Positions 1 to 8,294 of a stretch of 43,161 nt of DNA are shown piece after piece. Both the position numbers and the translations under genes were made by a program. The notes under the pieces were generated by a model. The model ran no database searches, was not told the DNA's origin, and saw only the letters and a list, made by a program, of their open reading frames with translations. Origin of the DNA: Lachnospiraceae bacterium (GTDB lineage: Bacteria > Bacillota > Clostridia > Lachnospirales > Lachnospiraceae); NCBI GenBank assembly GCA_017940415.1, contig JAGAYR010000005.1, positions 1-43,161 of the forward strand. Reading direction: 5' to 3'. Numbering within the stretch: the first letter of the stretch is position 1; every line of letters starts with the position of its first letter.

Positions 1-95
1 ATCATACAGTATTCTCAGGCATAGCAACAGTGTTATGTCTATTATTCATGCTTATCTTTTGTATCTTAGGTAATATTCACTTGTCAAAGTTCAAT

Positions 96-143
96 TGCCA
101 GAGTTTAGCTGGCATGATCACTCAAGATTTCGAGAGATCATTC
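96..143 (+). other. Two short dyads upstream of topA
   Basis: TGCCAG (96-101) pairs with CTGGCA (109-114). A second, imperfect dyad, ATGATC-A-CTC with GAG-A-GATCAT, covers 114-143 and is followed by a T-rich stretch. These could form the end hairpins of the gene that lies before the window. That gene is not in the window, so the role is inferred. The first 220 bases contain no convincing ORF. Confidence 0.35.
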
Positions 144-148
144 AATAT

Positions 149-177
149 TTGATTTTTTATTTTTTTTGTTGTATAAA
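149..177 (+). promoter_or_regulatory. Sigma-A-like promoter of topA
   Basis: TTGATT (149-154), a 17-bp spacer and TATAAA (172-177) match the vegetative promoter pattern well. The predicted start, near 184, lies about 37 bases before the topA ATG. The stretch is very AT-rich, which raises the chance of a coincidental match. Confidence 0.5.
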
Positions 178-220
178 TTTTTACGTTTGAATTTAGTAGA
201 AAAATCCGAAGGAGACATTC

Positions 221-2293
221 ATGGCAAAAAATCTCGTAATAGTGGAGTCACCTGCGAAGGTCAAGACCATAAAGAAGTTTCTCGGTTCAGGATATGAAGT
301 AACCGCATCCCAGGGACATGTAAGGGATCTTCCCAAGAGTTCCATGGGCGTGGATATCGATAATGATTTCGAGCCTAAATACATTACTATAAGAGGAAAG
401 GGCGAAATCCTTGCTTCCCTTAGAAAGGAAGTCAAGAAGGCAGATAACATTTATCTCGCAACCGACCCTGACCGTGAAGGAGAGGCAATCAGCTGGCATC
501 TTCAGGCTGCACTTGCCCTTGAAAATAAAAAATGCTACAGGATCACCTTTAACGAGATCACCAAGAATGCAGTCAAAGAATCCTTAAAGCACCCCAGAGA
601 GATCGACATGAACCTTGTTGATGCACAGCAGGCAAGACGTGTCATCGACCGTATCGTAGGTTACAGCATTTCCCCCGTTATGTGGGCCAAGGTTAAGCGC
701 GGACTTTCCGCAGGACGTGTTCAGTCCGCAGCTCTTCACATGGTTTGTGACAGAGAAGCAGAGATCGATGCATTCATTCCTGAAGAGTACTGGACTCTTG
801 ATGCCGTACTCAATGTAAAGGGAGAGAAGAAGCCCCTTACGGCAAAATATTACGGAACAGGTTCCGATAAAGCAAAACTTGCTTCTAAAGCTGAAGTAGA
901 TAAGATAATCAAGGCTGTTGAAAAAGAGAAGTTCGTCGTAAATGACGTAACCAAGGGAACAAGACAGAAGAAAGCTCCCCTTCCTTTTACCACCTCAACC
1001 CTTCAGCAGGAAGCAGGCAAGAGCCTTAACTTCTCCACTTCAAAGACCATGAGCGTAGCTCAGCAGCTCTATGAAGGAATCGAGATTAAGGGAGAGGGAA
1101 CAGTAGGTATTATCACCTACCTCAGAACCGACTCCACCAGAGTCTCCGATGAAGCAATGGCTCAGGCAGAGAATTATCTTAAGGAGAATTTCTCCGCAGA
1201 ATATGCTGCAGGCAAGAATGCTTCTGAAGGTAACGGCAAAAGAATACAGGATGCTCACGAAGCTATCAGACCCACGCTCCTTACCAGAGAGCCCGAGTCA
1301 ATTAAGAGCCAGCTTTCCAGAGACCAGTACAGACTTTATAAACTTATCTGGCAGAGATTCCTTGCAAGCTGCATGACTCCTGCCGTTTATGAGACTCTTT
1401 CCATCAAGATCGGTGCGGGTGAGCACGTATTTACCGTAGCTTCCAGCCGTCTTACTTTTGACGGATACAGAAAAGTATATGTACAGTCCGATGATGTTGA
1501 GGACGAGAAGAGCCTTGATTCTGCAGTAACCGAAAAGTCAGAACTTAAACTTGCTGAGCTTGATCCCAAGCAGCACTTTACCCAGCCTCCCGCACACTAT
1601 ACCGAGAGTTCGCTGGTAAGAGCACTTGAAGAGCAGGGAATCGGACGTCCCAGTACTTATGCGCCAACCATCACAACCCTGATCAAGAGAAGATACATCA
1701 CAAAAGAGCAGAAGAACCTTTACGTTACCGATATCGGACATGCCGTTGATGAACTTATGGATCAGGCATTCCCTCAGATCGTTGACGCGAAGTTTACCGC
1801 AAATATCGAGAGCCTTCTTGACGGAGTTGAAGAGGGTGAAGTTAAGTGGAAGACCATTATCAGGAATTTCTATCCCGATCTTAAGGAGTCCGTAGATGTT
1901 GCAAATGCGGAACTTGAGAAAGTTGAGATCCGCGATGAGGAATCCGATGAAGTCTGCGAGAAGTGCGGACGCAGGATGGTCATCAAATACGGACCCAGCG
2001 GAAAGTTCCTTGCATGTCCCGGATATCCCGAGTGCAAGAACACCAAGCCTTACTATGAGAAGACCGGAATCGCATGCCCTTCATGCGGCAGCGAGGTTGT
2101 TATCAAGATCACACGTAAAGGCAGAAAATATTACGGATGTCTCGGTTATCCCGATTGTGAATTCATGAGCTGGGATAAGCCCGCAGGAAAGATGTGCCCC
2201 AAGTGCGGAAAATACATGGTTACCAAGGGTAAGAAGAATGTATGCTCCGACAAGGAATGCGGCTATTCCGAGAACACAGAGCAGGCTGAATAA
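221..2293 (+). CDS. topA: DNA topoisomerase I (type IA)
   Basis: This protein relaxes negatively supercoiled DNA by a transient single-strand break. The 690 residues begin with a Toprim domain (VIVESPAKVKTI near the start, acidic TDPDREGE at 81-88). The catalytic tyrosine is Tyr300 in GIITYLRTDSTR. The C-terminus has three CxxC...C zinc-ribbon modules (about 585-685: CEKCG, CPSCG, CPKCG). Length and domain order are normal for Firmicutes TopA. The ATG follows a good ribosome site, GAAGGAG. The gene precedes codY, an order I recall as common in Clostridia. It appears intact. Confidence 0.97.
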   Translation: MAKNLVIVESPAKVKTIKKFLGSGYEVTASQGHVRDLPKSSMGVDIDNDFEPKYITIRGKGEILASLRKEVKKADNIYLATDPDREGEAISWHLQAALALENKKCYRITFNEITKNAVKESLKHPREIDMNLVDAQQARRVIDRIVGYSISPVMWAKVKRGLSAGRVQSAALHMVCDREAEIDAFIPEEYWTLDAVLNVKGEKKPLTAKYYGTGSDKAKLASKAEVDKIIKAVEKEKFVVNDVTKGTRQKKAPLPFTTSTLQQEAGKSLNFSTSKTMSVAQQLYEGIEIKGEGTVGIITYLRTDSTRVSDEAMAQAENYLKENFSAEYAAGKNASEGNGKRIQDAHEAIRPTLLTREPESIKSQLSRDQYRLYKLIWQRFLASCMTPAVYETLSIKIGAGEHVFTVASSRLTFDGYRKVYVQSDDVEDEKSLDSAVTEKSELKLAELDPKQHFTQPPAHYTESSLVRALEEQGIGRPSTYAPTITTLIKRRYITKEQKNLYVTDIGHAVDELMDQAFPQIVDAKFTANIESLLDGVEEGEVKWKTIIRNFYPDLKESVDVANAELEKVEIRDEESDEVCEKCGRRMVIKYGPSGKFLACPGYPECKNTKPYYEKTGIACPSCGSEVVIKITRKGRKYYGCLGYPDCEFMSWDKPAGKMCPKCGKYMVTKGKKNVCSDKECGYSENTEQAE

Positions 2294-2335
2294 TAGAATT
2301 CAGTCAAAAATTTAACTAATTTTTTTAAAGATTAA

Positions 2336-2354
2336 GATATTTTTGTAAAATATC
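2336..2354 (+). promoter_or_regulatory. AT-rich perfect dyad upstream of codY
   Basis: GATATTTT (2336-2343) and AAAATATC (2347-2354) form a perfect 8-bp inverted repeat around TGT. It lies 13 bp before the -35 of the proposed codY promoter. It could be an operator or a weak topA 3' hairpin. There is no U-tract right after it, so it is not a typical terminator. Confidence 0.35.
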
Positions 2355-2367
2355 TGATAATTTGCAT

Positions 2368-2395
2368 TGAAATACCTGTTTTTATCTGATATCAT
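2368..2395 (+). promoter_or_regulatory. Sigma-A-like promoter of codY with extended -10
   Basis: TTGAAA (2368-2373), a 16-bp spacer and TATCAT (2390-2395), with a TG at 2387-2388 giving an extended -10. The start site would fall near 2402, about 33 bases before the codY ATG. Seen by eye only. Confidence 0.45.
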
Positions 2396-2434
2396 TTTTC
2401 CGTAGGTGTAATTGATTATTCCTCGGAGGCCGAT

Positions 2435-3223
2435 ATGAGTAGTGTACAGCTTCTTGATAAAACCAGGAAAATTGGAAGACTGCTCCACAACAACAATTCA
2501 AGTAAAGTGGTCTTCAACGATATCTGTCAGGTAATGAGAGATATCCTGTCTTCGAGCGTCATCGTTATAAGCCGTAAGGGAAAGCTTCTCGGACGCGGAA
2601 TACTTCCCGATGAAGATCCCATCACCGAACTGATCGGCGGTGAAGTCGGAGAGTTTATCGATAAGATGCTCAATGAGAGACTTCTTTCCGTTCTGTCTAC
2701 CAAGGAAAATGTTAATCTTGACACCCTTGGCTTTGAAAAGACAGATACGAAAATCTACAAAGCGATCGTAACTCCCATTGAGATTGCCGGTGAACGTCTC
2801 GGTACTCTTTTCGTATATCGTATGGATAAAGAGTATGATATAGACGACATCATTCTTCTGGAGTACGGCACTACAGTCGTAGGACTGGAGATGCTCAGAT
2901 CCGTAAGCGAAGAAAGTGCGGAAGAGAGCAGAAAGATTGCGGTAGTAAAGTCCGCTATCAGTACTCTTTCTTTTTCCGAGATGGAAGCTATCGTCCATAT
3001 ATTCGACGAGCTGGAGGGCGATGAGGGAATACTTGTTGCCAGCAAGATTGCCGACAGAGTCGGTATTACCAGAAGTGTTATCGTAAATGCACTCAGGAAA
3101 TTTGAGAGTGCGGGCATAATTGAGTCAAGATCTTCGGGAATGAAGGGTACATATATCAAGATTCTTAACGAGTATGTATTCGACGAGATCGAGTCTATGA
3201 GGATATCCCAGGGCATCAGATAA
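2435..3223 (+). CDS. codY: GTP/branched-chain amino acid-sensing global repressor CodY
   Basis: CodY represses nutrient-limitation genes when isoleucine/valine and GTP are plentiful. In several Firmicutes it also lowers motility gene expression. The 262 residues carry the N-terminal GAF-type effector domain (about 1-155), a linker and a winged helix-turn-helix. The recognition region (about 201-222, ASKIADRVGITRSVIVNALR) and SRSSGMKGTYIK closely match Bacillus CodY, so the standard CodY box should be recognised. The ATG follows CTCGGAGG. Its position directly ahead of the flagellar cluster, and a CodY-box-like site at 15799, suggest it regulates that cluster. Confidence 0.96.
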   Translation: MSSVQLLDKTRKIGRLLHNNNSSKVVFNDICQVMRDILSSSVIVISRKGKLLGRGILPDEDPITELIGGEVGEFIDKMLNERLLSVLSTKENVNLDTLGFEKTDTKIYKAIVTPIEIAGERLGTLFVYRMDKEYDIDDIILLEYGTTVVGLEMLRSVSEESAEESRKIAVVKSAISTLSFSEMEAIVHIFDELEGDEGILVASKIADRVGITRSVIVNALRKFESAGIIESRSSGMKGTYIKILNEYVFDEIESMRISQGIR

Positions 3224-3226
3224 AGG

Positions 3227-3255
3227 TTGAAAGCACTTATAACAAGTGCTATAAT
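3227..3255 (+). promoter_or_regulatory. Near-consensus sigma-A promoter with a dyad in its spacer
   Basis: TTGAAA (3227-3232), a spacer of exactly 17 bp and TATAAT (3250-3255). The spacer is almost filled by a perfect inverted repeat: AGCACTT (3232-3238), five bases, AAGTGCT (3244-3250). A protein bound there would sit between the -35 and -10. The transcript would start near 3262 and meet the terminator at 3299-3335 after about 70 bases, so it is either a short RNA or a leader for flgB. Confidence 0.55.
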
Positions 3256-3298
3256 GTCCTCAAGGAAAAGATTAGATAAGATTATAGGAGTGATTTAT

Positions 3299-3335
3299 AA
3301 AAGGATTTGCTTCCGGGCAGGTCCTTTTTGTTTTC
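3299..3335 (+). terminator. Rho-independent terminator between codY and flgB
   Basis: AAAAGGA (3299-3305) pairs with TCCTTTT (3322-3328), with an inner TGC/GCA pair, followed by a T-rich run. It separates codY, or the short transcript from 3262, from the flagellar operon. The internal loop makes it moderately strong. Confidence 0.6.
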
Positions 3336-3372
3336 CCTTTATACACCATATTTTGTGGATGACTTGCCAAAT

Positions 3373-3397
3373 GCCAAAAACATATTGTGTTTTTGGC
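3373..3397 (+). promoter_or_regulatory. Perfect 10-bp dyad overlapping the flgB -35
   Basis: GCCAAAAACA (3373-3382) and TGTTTTTGGC (3388-3397) are perfect inverted arms around a 5-base centre. The right arm overlaps the weak -35 of the flgB promoter, a position typical of a repressor operator. The centre includes ATATTGTGTTT (3382-3392), an 11-mer that recurs at the flbD promoter. Confidence 0.5.
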
Positions 3398-3412
3398 TGA
3401 TTTAAGTATAAT
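3385..3412 (+). promoter_or_regulatory. Proposed promoter of the first flagellar unit (flgB)
   Basis: A perfect TATAAT (3407-3412) is preceded, 16 bp upstream, by a weak TTGTGT (3385-3390). The start would be near 3419, about 30 bases before the flgB ATG. A poor -35 inside a dyad suggests a regulated vegetative promoter. I see no sigma-28 pattern here. Confidence 0.5.
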
Positions 3413-3448
3413 TAATATTTGGTGAGGTATCATAAAAAAGGAGCATTT

Positions 3449-3838
3449 ATGATTAATACAAGTGCGTTTGATTATATCAATGTTCTTGACAAGGCGGCAG
3501 ATGCTGCCTGGCTTCGTGACCAGTGCATTGCCAATAATATCGCCAATGTTGATACTCCCGGTTACAAGAGACAGGATGTTGATTTTGAATCCGTTCTCGA
3601 AAAAGAGCTCGGATACAGAAGATACGAATCCATGGATGAGAAAGTCGGAAATCTTAAGCTCAGAAGACTTAATGTGGGAGCTTACACGGATGCGGCTTCT
3701 TTTTCGTACAGAACAGACAGAAATAACGTTGATATAGAGAATGAGAATGTTCTTCTCGCTCAGAACCAGCTTAAATATCAGGGCCTTATGAGAGCACTGA
3801 ATACAGAGTTCACCAATCTGACCAAAGTCATGAAGTGA
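3449..3838 (+). CDS. flgB: Flagellar basal-body rod protein FlgB
   Basis: FlgB is a proximal rod subunit exported by the flagellar type III system. The 129-residue product has the rod/hook N-terminal signature (IANNIANVDTPGYKRQDVDF) and ends in an amphipathic helix (LLAQNQLKYQGLMRALNTEF). An in-frame GTG at 3419 is open, but it lies at the predicted transcript start and lacks a ribosome site. The ATG at 3449 follows AAAAAGGAG, so it was chosen. It is the first gene of the unit, 15 bases before flgC. Confidence 0.95.
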   Translation: MINTSAFDYINVLDKAADAAWLRDQCIANNIANVDTPGYKRQDVDFESVLEKELGYRRYESMDEKVGNLKLRRLNVGAYTDAASFSYRTDRNNVDIENENVLLAQNQLKYQGLMRALNTEFTNLTKVMK

Positions 3839-3853
3839 TGAAAGGAGTAAGCC

Positions 3854-4306
3854 ATGGGAATGTTTACGGCTTTTGATATAAGTGCATCCGGTCTTACCGC
3901 CCAGCGCTACAGAATGGATATCATATCCCAGAACGTAGCCAACGCCAATACGACGCGTACCGAAAATGGCGATCCTTATGTCAGAAAGGTTGTTTATTTC
4001 GAGGAAAAGGGAGTTCGCGGAAGCGACACCTTCAGTCATGTTCTCAATTCCGTAAGTAAGAATTATGCCGGAAAGGGTGTTAAGGTTGCCAAAGTTCTCG
4101 AGGATAATAAAACTCCTCAGAACATGGTTTACGATCCTTCACATCCCGATGCGGATGAAAACGGATATGTAATGTATCCCAATGTAAATATCATTACAGA
4201 GATGACCAATCTTATCGATGCCAGCCGCTCCTACGAAGCCAATGCTACCGCGTTTGATGCAGCCAAGGCTATGGCTCAGCAGGGACTTCAGATCGGACAG
4301 GGCTGA
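3854..4306 (+). CDS. flgC: Flagellar basal-body rod protein FlgC
   Basis: FlgC is the second proximal rod protein. The 150 residues show the conserved start (FTAFDISASGLTAQRYRMDI), the rod motif QNVANANTTR, and the C-terminal signature MTNLIDASRSYEANATAFDAAK (seen in part). Length is usual for the family. The ATG follows AAAGGAG. It lies between flgB and fliE, the order found in Bacillus. Confidence 0.96.
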   Translation: MGMFTAFDISASGLTAQRYRMDIISQNVANANTTRTENGDPYVRKVVYFEEKGVRGSDTFSHVLNSVSKNYAGKGVKVAKVLEDNKTPQNMVYDPSHPDADENGYVMYPNVNIITEMTNLIDASRSYEANATAFDAAKAMAQQGLQIGQG

Positions 4307-4328
4307 TAAGAGTTTGAGGGGTATATAA

Positions 4329-4658
4329 ATGAATCCATCGATTGTACATGAACTTACCGGCGCCGGTGATTACAGAAAGATCGGCGGAGCTACCGGTGTC
4401 AGATCCATTGAAGGCGAATCACCGGACGGTACTCTTTTTTCGTCCGTATTTAACAGTGCCGTTGAAGGGATCAAGACTACGAATGCGTATTTGTCCGATG
4501 CGGAGAATCAGGAGATCCTCTTTGCACTGGGCCAGTCTGATTCCACACATGATCTTACCATTGCACTTCAAAAAGCTGAGACTGCATTGCAGTATACCGT
4601 TGCTATCAGAGATAAACTTCTCGAGGCTTACAAAGAGCTGATGCAGATCCAGATCTGA
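4329..4658 (+). CDS. fliE: Flagellar hook-basal body protein FliE
   Basis: FliE links the MS ring to the rod and is needed to open the export path. The 109-residue product keeps the family C-terminus (DLTIALQKAETALQYTVAIR, then DKLLEAYKELMQIQI). The N-terminal half is less conserved. Start ATG follows a GAGGGG ribosome site. A 58-base gap follows before fliF, with no clear regulatory element. Confidence 0.95.
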   Translation: MNPSIVHELTGAGDYRKIGGATGVRSIEGESPDGTLFSSVFNSAVEGIKTTNAYLSDAENQEILFALGQSDSTHDLTIALQKAETALQYTVAIRDKLLEAYKELMQIQI

Positions 4659-4716
4659 TATTTTAAGATCCTGCTTGCAGGGATGAGCGACGAATTTTTT
4701 TCGGAGGCGGGAGTAA

Positions 4717-6318
4717 ATGCCTGAGAGAATAAAGGAATTATTGAACAGGATCAAAGAGTGGTGGAATAAGTTCACCTCCAGACAGAAAGGTATAATTGTC
4801 GGCCTTGCTGTCTTTTCCGTTGCTGTATTTGCACTTATTGTATTCTTTGTATCAAGACCCAAATACAAAGTTCTGATAACGGCTACTTCCACCAAGGAAG
4901 CATCGGAGATAATCGCAGTTCTTGATGAGAATTCAATTGCTCATGTAGAGTCTCAGGACGCACTTACAATAAGCGTTGAGACCAATCAATATACCGCAGC
5001 CGAACTTGCACTCGGCTCATCAGGATTCGTTCCCGATGAGTACACTCTCGAAGAAGCGCTTAACAGTTCACTTTCTACAACAACTTCCGATACCGCAAAG
5101 AGATATCAGCTCTATCTTGAGAACAAACTTAAAGCGGTTATTCTGGCCATTGACGGAATCGATGACTGTAAAGTCAATCTCAATATCCCCGAAGATACCG
5201 GAACACTAATTTCAAACGAAGAAGAAGCATCCGCATATATTCAGATCGAGCATGACGGAAGCTTCACATCTGCAAAGGCTGCAAATCTTGCCAAGTGTAT
5301 CCAGACATTTTTAAGAAACAGTAATACCGCCAATATCACCATCCTTGATTCCGACGGAACACTTCTTTTTGCGGGCGGTGATGATTATTCTTCATCAGGT
5401 ATCGCAAATTCCATGCAGGAACTCAGAAACCAGGCTGAGGCTATGATTGCCAACCAGGTTAAGAAGGTTCTTCTCGGAACTCCCAATTACAACAATGTTG
5501 AAGTTACCAGCCATCTCGATATGGATTATTCCAACTATGAGAAGACTGTAAAAGAATATTATGCAAATTCCGACCGTACCGAAGGTATGCTTTCCCATGA
5601 AGAGACTTATGAATCTTCATCCGAAAACGGCGTCGGAGGAATTCCCGGAACCGATTCAAACGGAGAGGGAACAACCTATGTAACAAGTGATTACGGTAAC
5701 AGCTCTTCCTCAAGCGCGGAAACGGAGAAGGATTATCTCCCCAACGAGTCATCGGAATATAAGATTACTCCCGCAGGTGCTATCAACTACAATAATTCAT
5801 CCATGTCCATCGCTGCGATCTCTTATAAAGAAATCCACGAGGAAGATGTCGAGGCACAGGGCCTTCTCGACGGAACAACATGGGAAGAGTATAAACTTGC
5901 CAATTCCGCAGACCGCAAACTGGAAGTTGATGAGGACCTGTATTCCGTAGCTTCCAATGCAACAGGAATCCCCGTATCCAACATCACTATCGTTGCATAC
6001 GAATCTCCCATATTCTATGACAAAGAAAGTCTTCAGATCAGCTGGACTACCGTATTGTCCGCGTTCCTTATCATTCTGATCCTCGGACTTCTTGCATTTG
6101 TCATTCTGAGAAGTATGGGTTCCAGGAAAGAGGAAGCGGAGACTGCTCCCGAACTTTCCGTGGAAGATCTTCTCCAGTCCAGTCCCGAGCCTCAGCTTGA
6201 GGATATCGATGTGGAGAATAAGTCCGAAACAAGGAAGATGATCGAAAAGTTTGTTGATGAAAATCCCGAAGCCGCAGCCGCACTTCTTCGTAACTGGCTG
6301 ACCGACGACTGGGGTTGA
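4717..6318 (+). CDS. fliF: Flagellar MS-ring protein FliF
   Basis: FliF builds the membrane MS ring, the base for rod, switch and export gate. The 533 residues have an N-terminal membrane helix at about 25-46, a periplasmic ring-building region, a Ser/Gly/Glu-rich stretch (about 290-345), a second membrane helix at about 442-464 and a cytoplasmic tail. The tail ends in ENPEAAAALLRNWL, the FliG-binding helix. The ATG follows TCGGAGGCGGG. All expected parts are present. Confidence 0.96.
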   Translation: MPERIKELLNRIKEWWNKFTSRQKGIIVGLAVFSVAVFALIVFFVSRPKYKVLITATSTKEASEIIAVLDENSIAHVESQDALTISVETNQYTAAELALGSSGFVPDEYTLEEALNSSLSTTTSDTAKRYQLYLENKLKAVILAIDGIDDCKVNLNIPEDTGTLISNEEEASAYIQIEHDGSFTSAKAANLAKCIQTFLRNSNTANITILDSDGTLLFAGGDDYSSSGIANSMQELRNQAEAMIANQVKKVLLGTPNYNNVEVTSHLDMDYSNYEKTVKEYYANSDRTEGMLSHEETYESSSENGVGGIPGTDSNGEGTTYVTSDYGNSSSSSAETEKDYLPNESSEYKITPAGAINYNNSSMSIAAISYKEIHEEDVEAQGLLDGTTWEEYKLANSADRKLEVDEDLYSVASNATGIPVSNITIVAYESPIFYDKESLQISWTTVLSAFLIILILGLLAFVILRSMGSRKEEAETAPELSVEDLLQSSPEPQLEDIDVENKSETRKMIEKFVDENPEAAAALLRNWLTDDWG

Positions 6319-6335
6319 TCATAGGAGATATATAA

Positions 6336-7355
6336 ATGGCCTTCGGTGCATCACAATCTGAAATAAGCGGTCTTCAAAAGGCTGCAATACTGCTTATAAC
6401 GCTTGGCCCCGAGAGAAGTGCGGGTATATTTAAGCACCTCAAGGAAGAGGAGATTGAAGAGCTCACTCTTGAGATAGCCAATACCAGAACGGTAGGTCCT
6501 GATGTTAAGGAAGCTGTTCTTGAAGAGTTCTACGGAGTATGTCTTGCACAGCAGTATATCGCAGAAGGTGGTATCGGATATGCAAGAGAGCTGCTCGAGA
6601 AGTCACTTGGCAGTGAAAAGGCCATGGACGTCATCGGAAGACTCACCGCATCACTTCAGGTTAAGCCTTTCGAGTTTGTACGTAAGACCGACGCATCCCA
6701 GCTCATCAACTTCATTCAGGATGAGCATCCTCAGACCATTGCTCTTATTCTGTCATACCTTGCACCTCAGCAGGCTGCACAGATCATTTCCGGACTTGCC
6801 CCCGACAGACAGGCTGATGTTGCCAGAAGAATTGCCGTCATGGACAGAACCAGTCCCGATGTTATCAAGGAAGTCGAATCCATACTCGAGCAGAAGCTTG
6901 CTTCCCTTGTTAACCAGGATTACACCATCATCGGCGGTGTCGATTCCGTTGTCGAGATCCTCAACTCCGTCGACCGTGGTACAGAAAAACATATCATGGA
7001 ATCTCTGGAGATCGAAGAGCCCGAACTTGCGGACGAGATCAGGAAGAAGATGTTCGTATTCGAAGACATCCTGCTGCTTGATGACAGATCCATTCAGAGA
7101 GTTCTTCGTGATGTTGACAATAACGATCTTGGTATCGCTCTTAAGGCAGCCAACGAACAGGTACAGAATGCCGTATTCAACAACCTGTCCAAGCGTCTTG
7201 CTACAATGATCAAGGAAGACATGGAATTCATGGGTCCTGTACGTATGAAGGATGTTGAAGAAGCTCAGCAGAAGATTGTTAATATTATCCGTAAACTGGA
7301 GGATTCCGGCGAGATCGTAATCTCCAGAGGCGGTGGAGACGAGATAGTTGTCTAA
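6336..7355 (+). CDS. fliG: Flagellar motor switch protein FliG
   Basis: FliG is the rotor protein that the stator pushes on. The 339 residues include the FliF-binding N-terminal domain (LQKAAILLITLGPERSAGIF), the middle-domain EHPQ motif (about 130) and a C-terminal domain with the charged torque helix (MFVFEDILLLDDRSIQRVLR). Length is normal. It overlaps the fliH start by 8 bases, which suggests translational coupling. Confidence 0.97.
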   Translation: MAFGASQSEISGLQKAAILLITLGPERSAGIFKHLKEEEIEELTLEIANTRTVGPDVKEAVLEEFYGVCLAQQYIAEGGIGYARELLEKSLGSEKAMDVIGRLTASLQVKPFEFVRKTDASQLINFIQDEHPQTIALILSYLAPQQAAQIISGLAPDRQADVARRIAVMDRTSPDVIKEVESILEQKLASLVNQDYTIIGGVDSVVEILNSVDRGTEKHIMESLEIEEPELADEIRKKMFVFEDILLLDDRSIQRVLRDVDNNDLGIALKAANEQVQNAVFNNLSKRLATMIKEDMEFMGPVRMKDVEEAQQKIVNIIRKLEDSGEIVISRGGGDEIVV

Positions 7356-8256
7356 TTTATATAAAACCTCTTATATGAATATGGGTAGCGACAAGCGCGT
7401 TATCGATATGAATGAGCTTGTCAAAAAAAGGATCGACGCTCTCGGCTATAAAATGCAAAGACCCGAGAACTCCGGTTTTGTCGAAGGGATAAATGCCGAC
7501 AGCACCGGTGTTGAGGAGCTTGTAGAGGGCGTTACCTTGGAGAGCGAAATTTTCCCCGAGGGAGAAGGCGGAGAATTTACCGAGGGCCTTGCTGCCAATG
7601 TAATAAAAGCGGAAAGTCATGCCGATACTCAGGCTCTTCTGGATGCTGCTCATATGGAAGCTGAGAGGATCATTGATACCGCCAAGGCATCAGCATCCAA
7701 GATTGAAAGTGATGCTGAGTCAAAAGCGGATTCGATTCTGGAGGAAGCCAGAAACAAAGGCTATGAATCCGGCTATTCCGAGGGTATGACAAAAGCCGCT
7801 CAGGAAATGCAGGACATGCGGGAAGCTCTTGATAAAGAGAAAGAAGAACTGGAAGAGCTGTACCAGAAGAGGCTTAACGATATGGAGCCTGAGCTTGTAG
7901 ATACCATAACCGATGTCTATGAGCATATTCTTAAAACGGATCTTAAGATACACAAGACCATTGCGGGACATCTTGTTGCAAATGCTCTCAGAAATATTGA
8001 GGGAGCAAGAAGCTTTTTTATACATATCAGCAAAGACAATTATGATTATGTGAATTCCAGAAAGGGAGTTCTCGAGGAGGCTGTTAAAGTTCCCGGAAGC
8101 ATCATCGAGATAATGGAAGATATTTCTCTTCCTCCCGATTCATGCATGATCGAGACGGATGGCGGAATATTTGATTGCAGTCTCGGTACTGAATTGTCCG
8201 AGCTTTCAACCAAGCTCAAAATGCTGTCTTACAGCAGGGATGATTCGAATAATTAA
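7348..8256 (+). CDS. fliH: Flagellar export ATPase regulator FliH
   Basis: FliH forms the peripheral stalk that anchors and controls the ATPase FliI. The TTG at 7348 was chosen because the resulting N-terminus (MSNLYKTSYMN...DKRVIDMNELV) resembles clostridial FliH starts, and GGAG lies 9 bases upstream. Later in-frame ATGs (7375, 7381) lack a ribosome site. A long coiled coil follows (about 95-180), then a FliH/HrpE-type C-terminal domain (about 185-290). It overlaps fliG and precedes fliI. The assignment rests on context plus the N- and C-terminal regions. Confidence 0.88.
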   Translation: MSNLYKTSYMNMGSDKRVIDMNELVKKRIDALGYKMQRPENSGFVEGINADSTGVEELVEGVTLESEIFPEGEGGEFTEGLAANVIKAESHADTQALLDAAHMEAERIIDTAKASASKIESDAESKADSILEEARNKGYESGYSEGMTKAAQEMQDMREALDKEKEELEELYQKRLNDMEPELVDTITDVYEHILKTDLKIHKTIAGHLVANALRNIEGARSFFIHISKDNYDYVNSRKGVLEEAVKVPGSIIEIMEDISLPPDSCMIETDGGIFDCSLGTELSELSTKLKMLSYSRDDSNN

Positions 8257-8277
8257 AGGCCGGGATCGCCGGCCTTT
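8255..8277 (+). terminator. Intercistronic hairpin between fliH and fliI
   Basis: AAAGGCCGG (8255-8263) and CCGGCCTTT (8269-8277) form a perfect 9-bp GC-rich stem with a 5-base loop, starting at the fliH stop. The downstream sequence (GTTCATATGG) is not a proper U-tract, so termination would be partial. An RNA-processing or stability role is equally possible. Confidence 0.5.
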
Positions 8278-8294
8278 GTTCATATGGCGAATAT

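Noticed and set aside
2429-2436. GCCGATAT just before the codY start, resembling a sigma-28 -10
   Set aside because: The matching upstream octamer position lacks TAA, and the element overlaps the codY ATG, so a transcript would start inside the gene.
3419-3448. GTG at 3419 as an upstream start of flgB
   Set aside because: It coincides with the predicted transcript start, has no ribosome site, and the ATG at 3449 has a clear one.
7604-7628. TAAA...GCCGATAC inside fliH, a possible sigma-28 site
   Set aside because: Spacing is too short and the site is intragenic.
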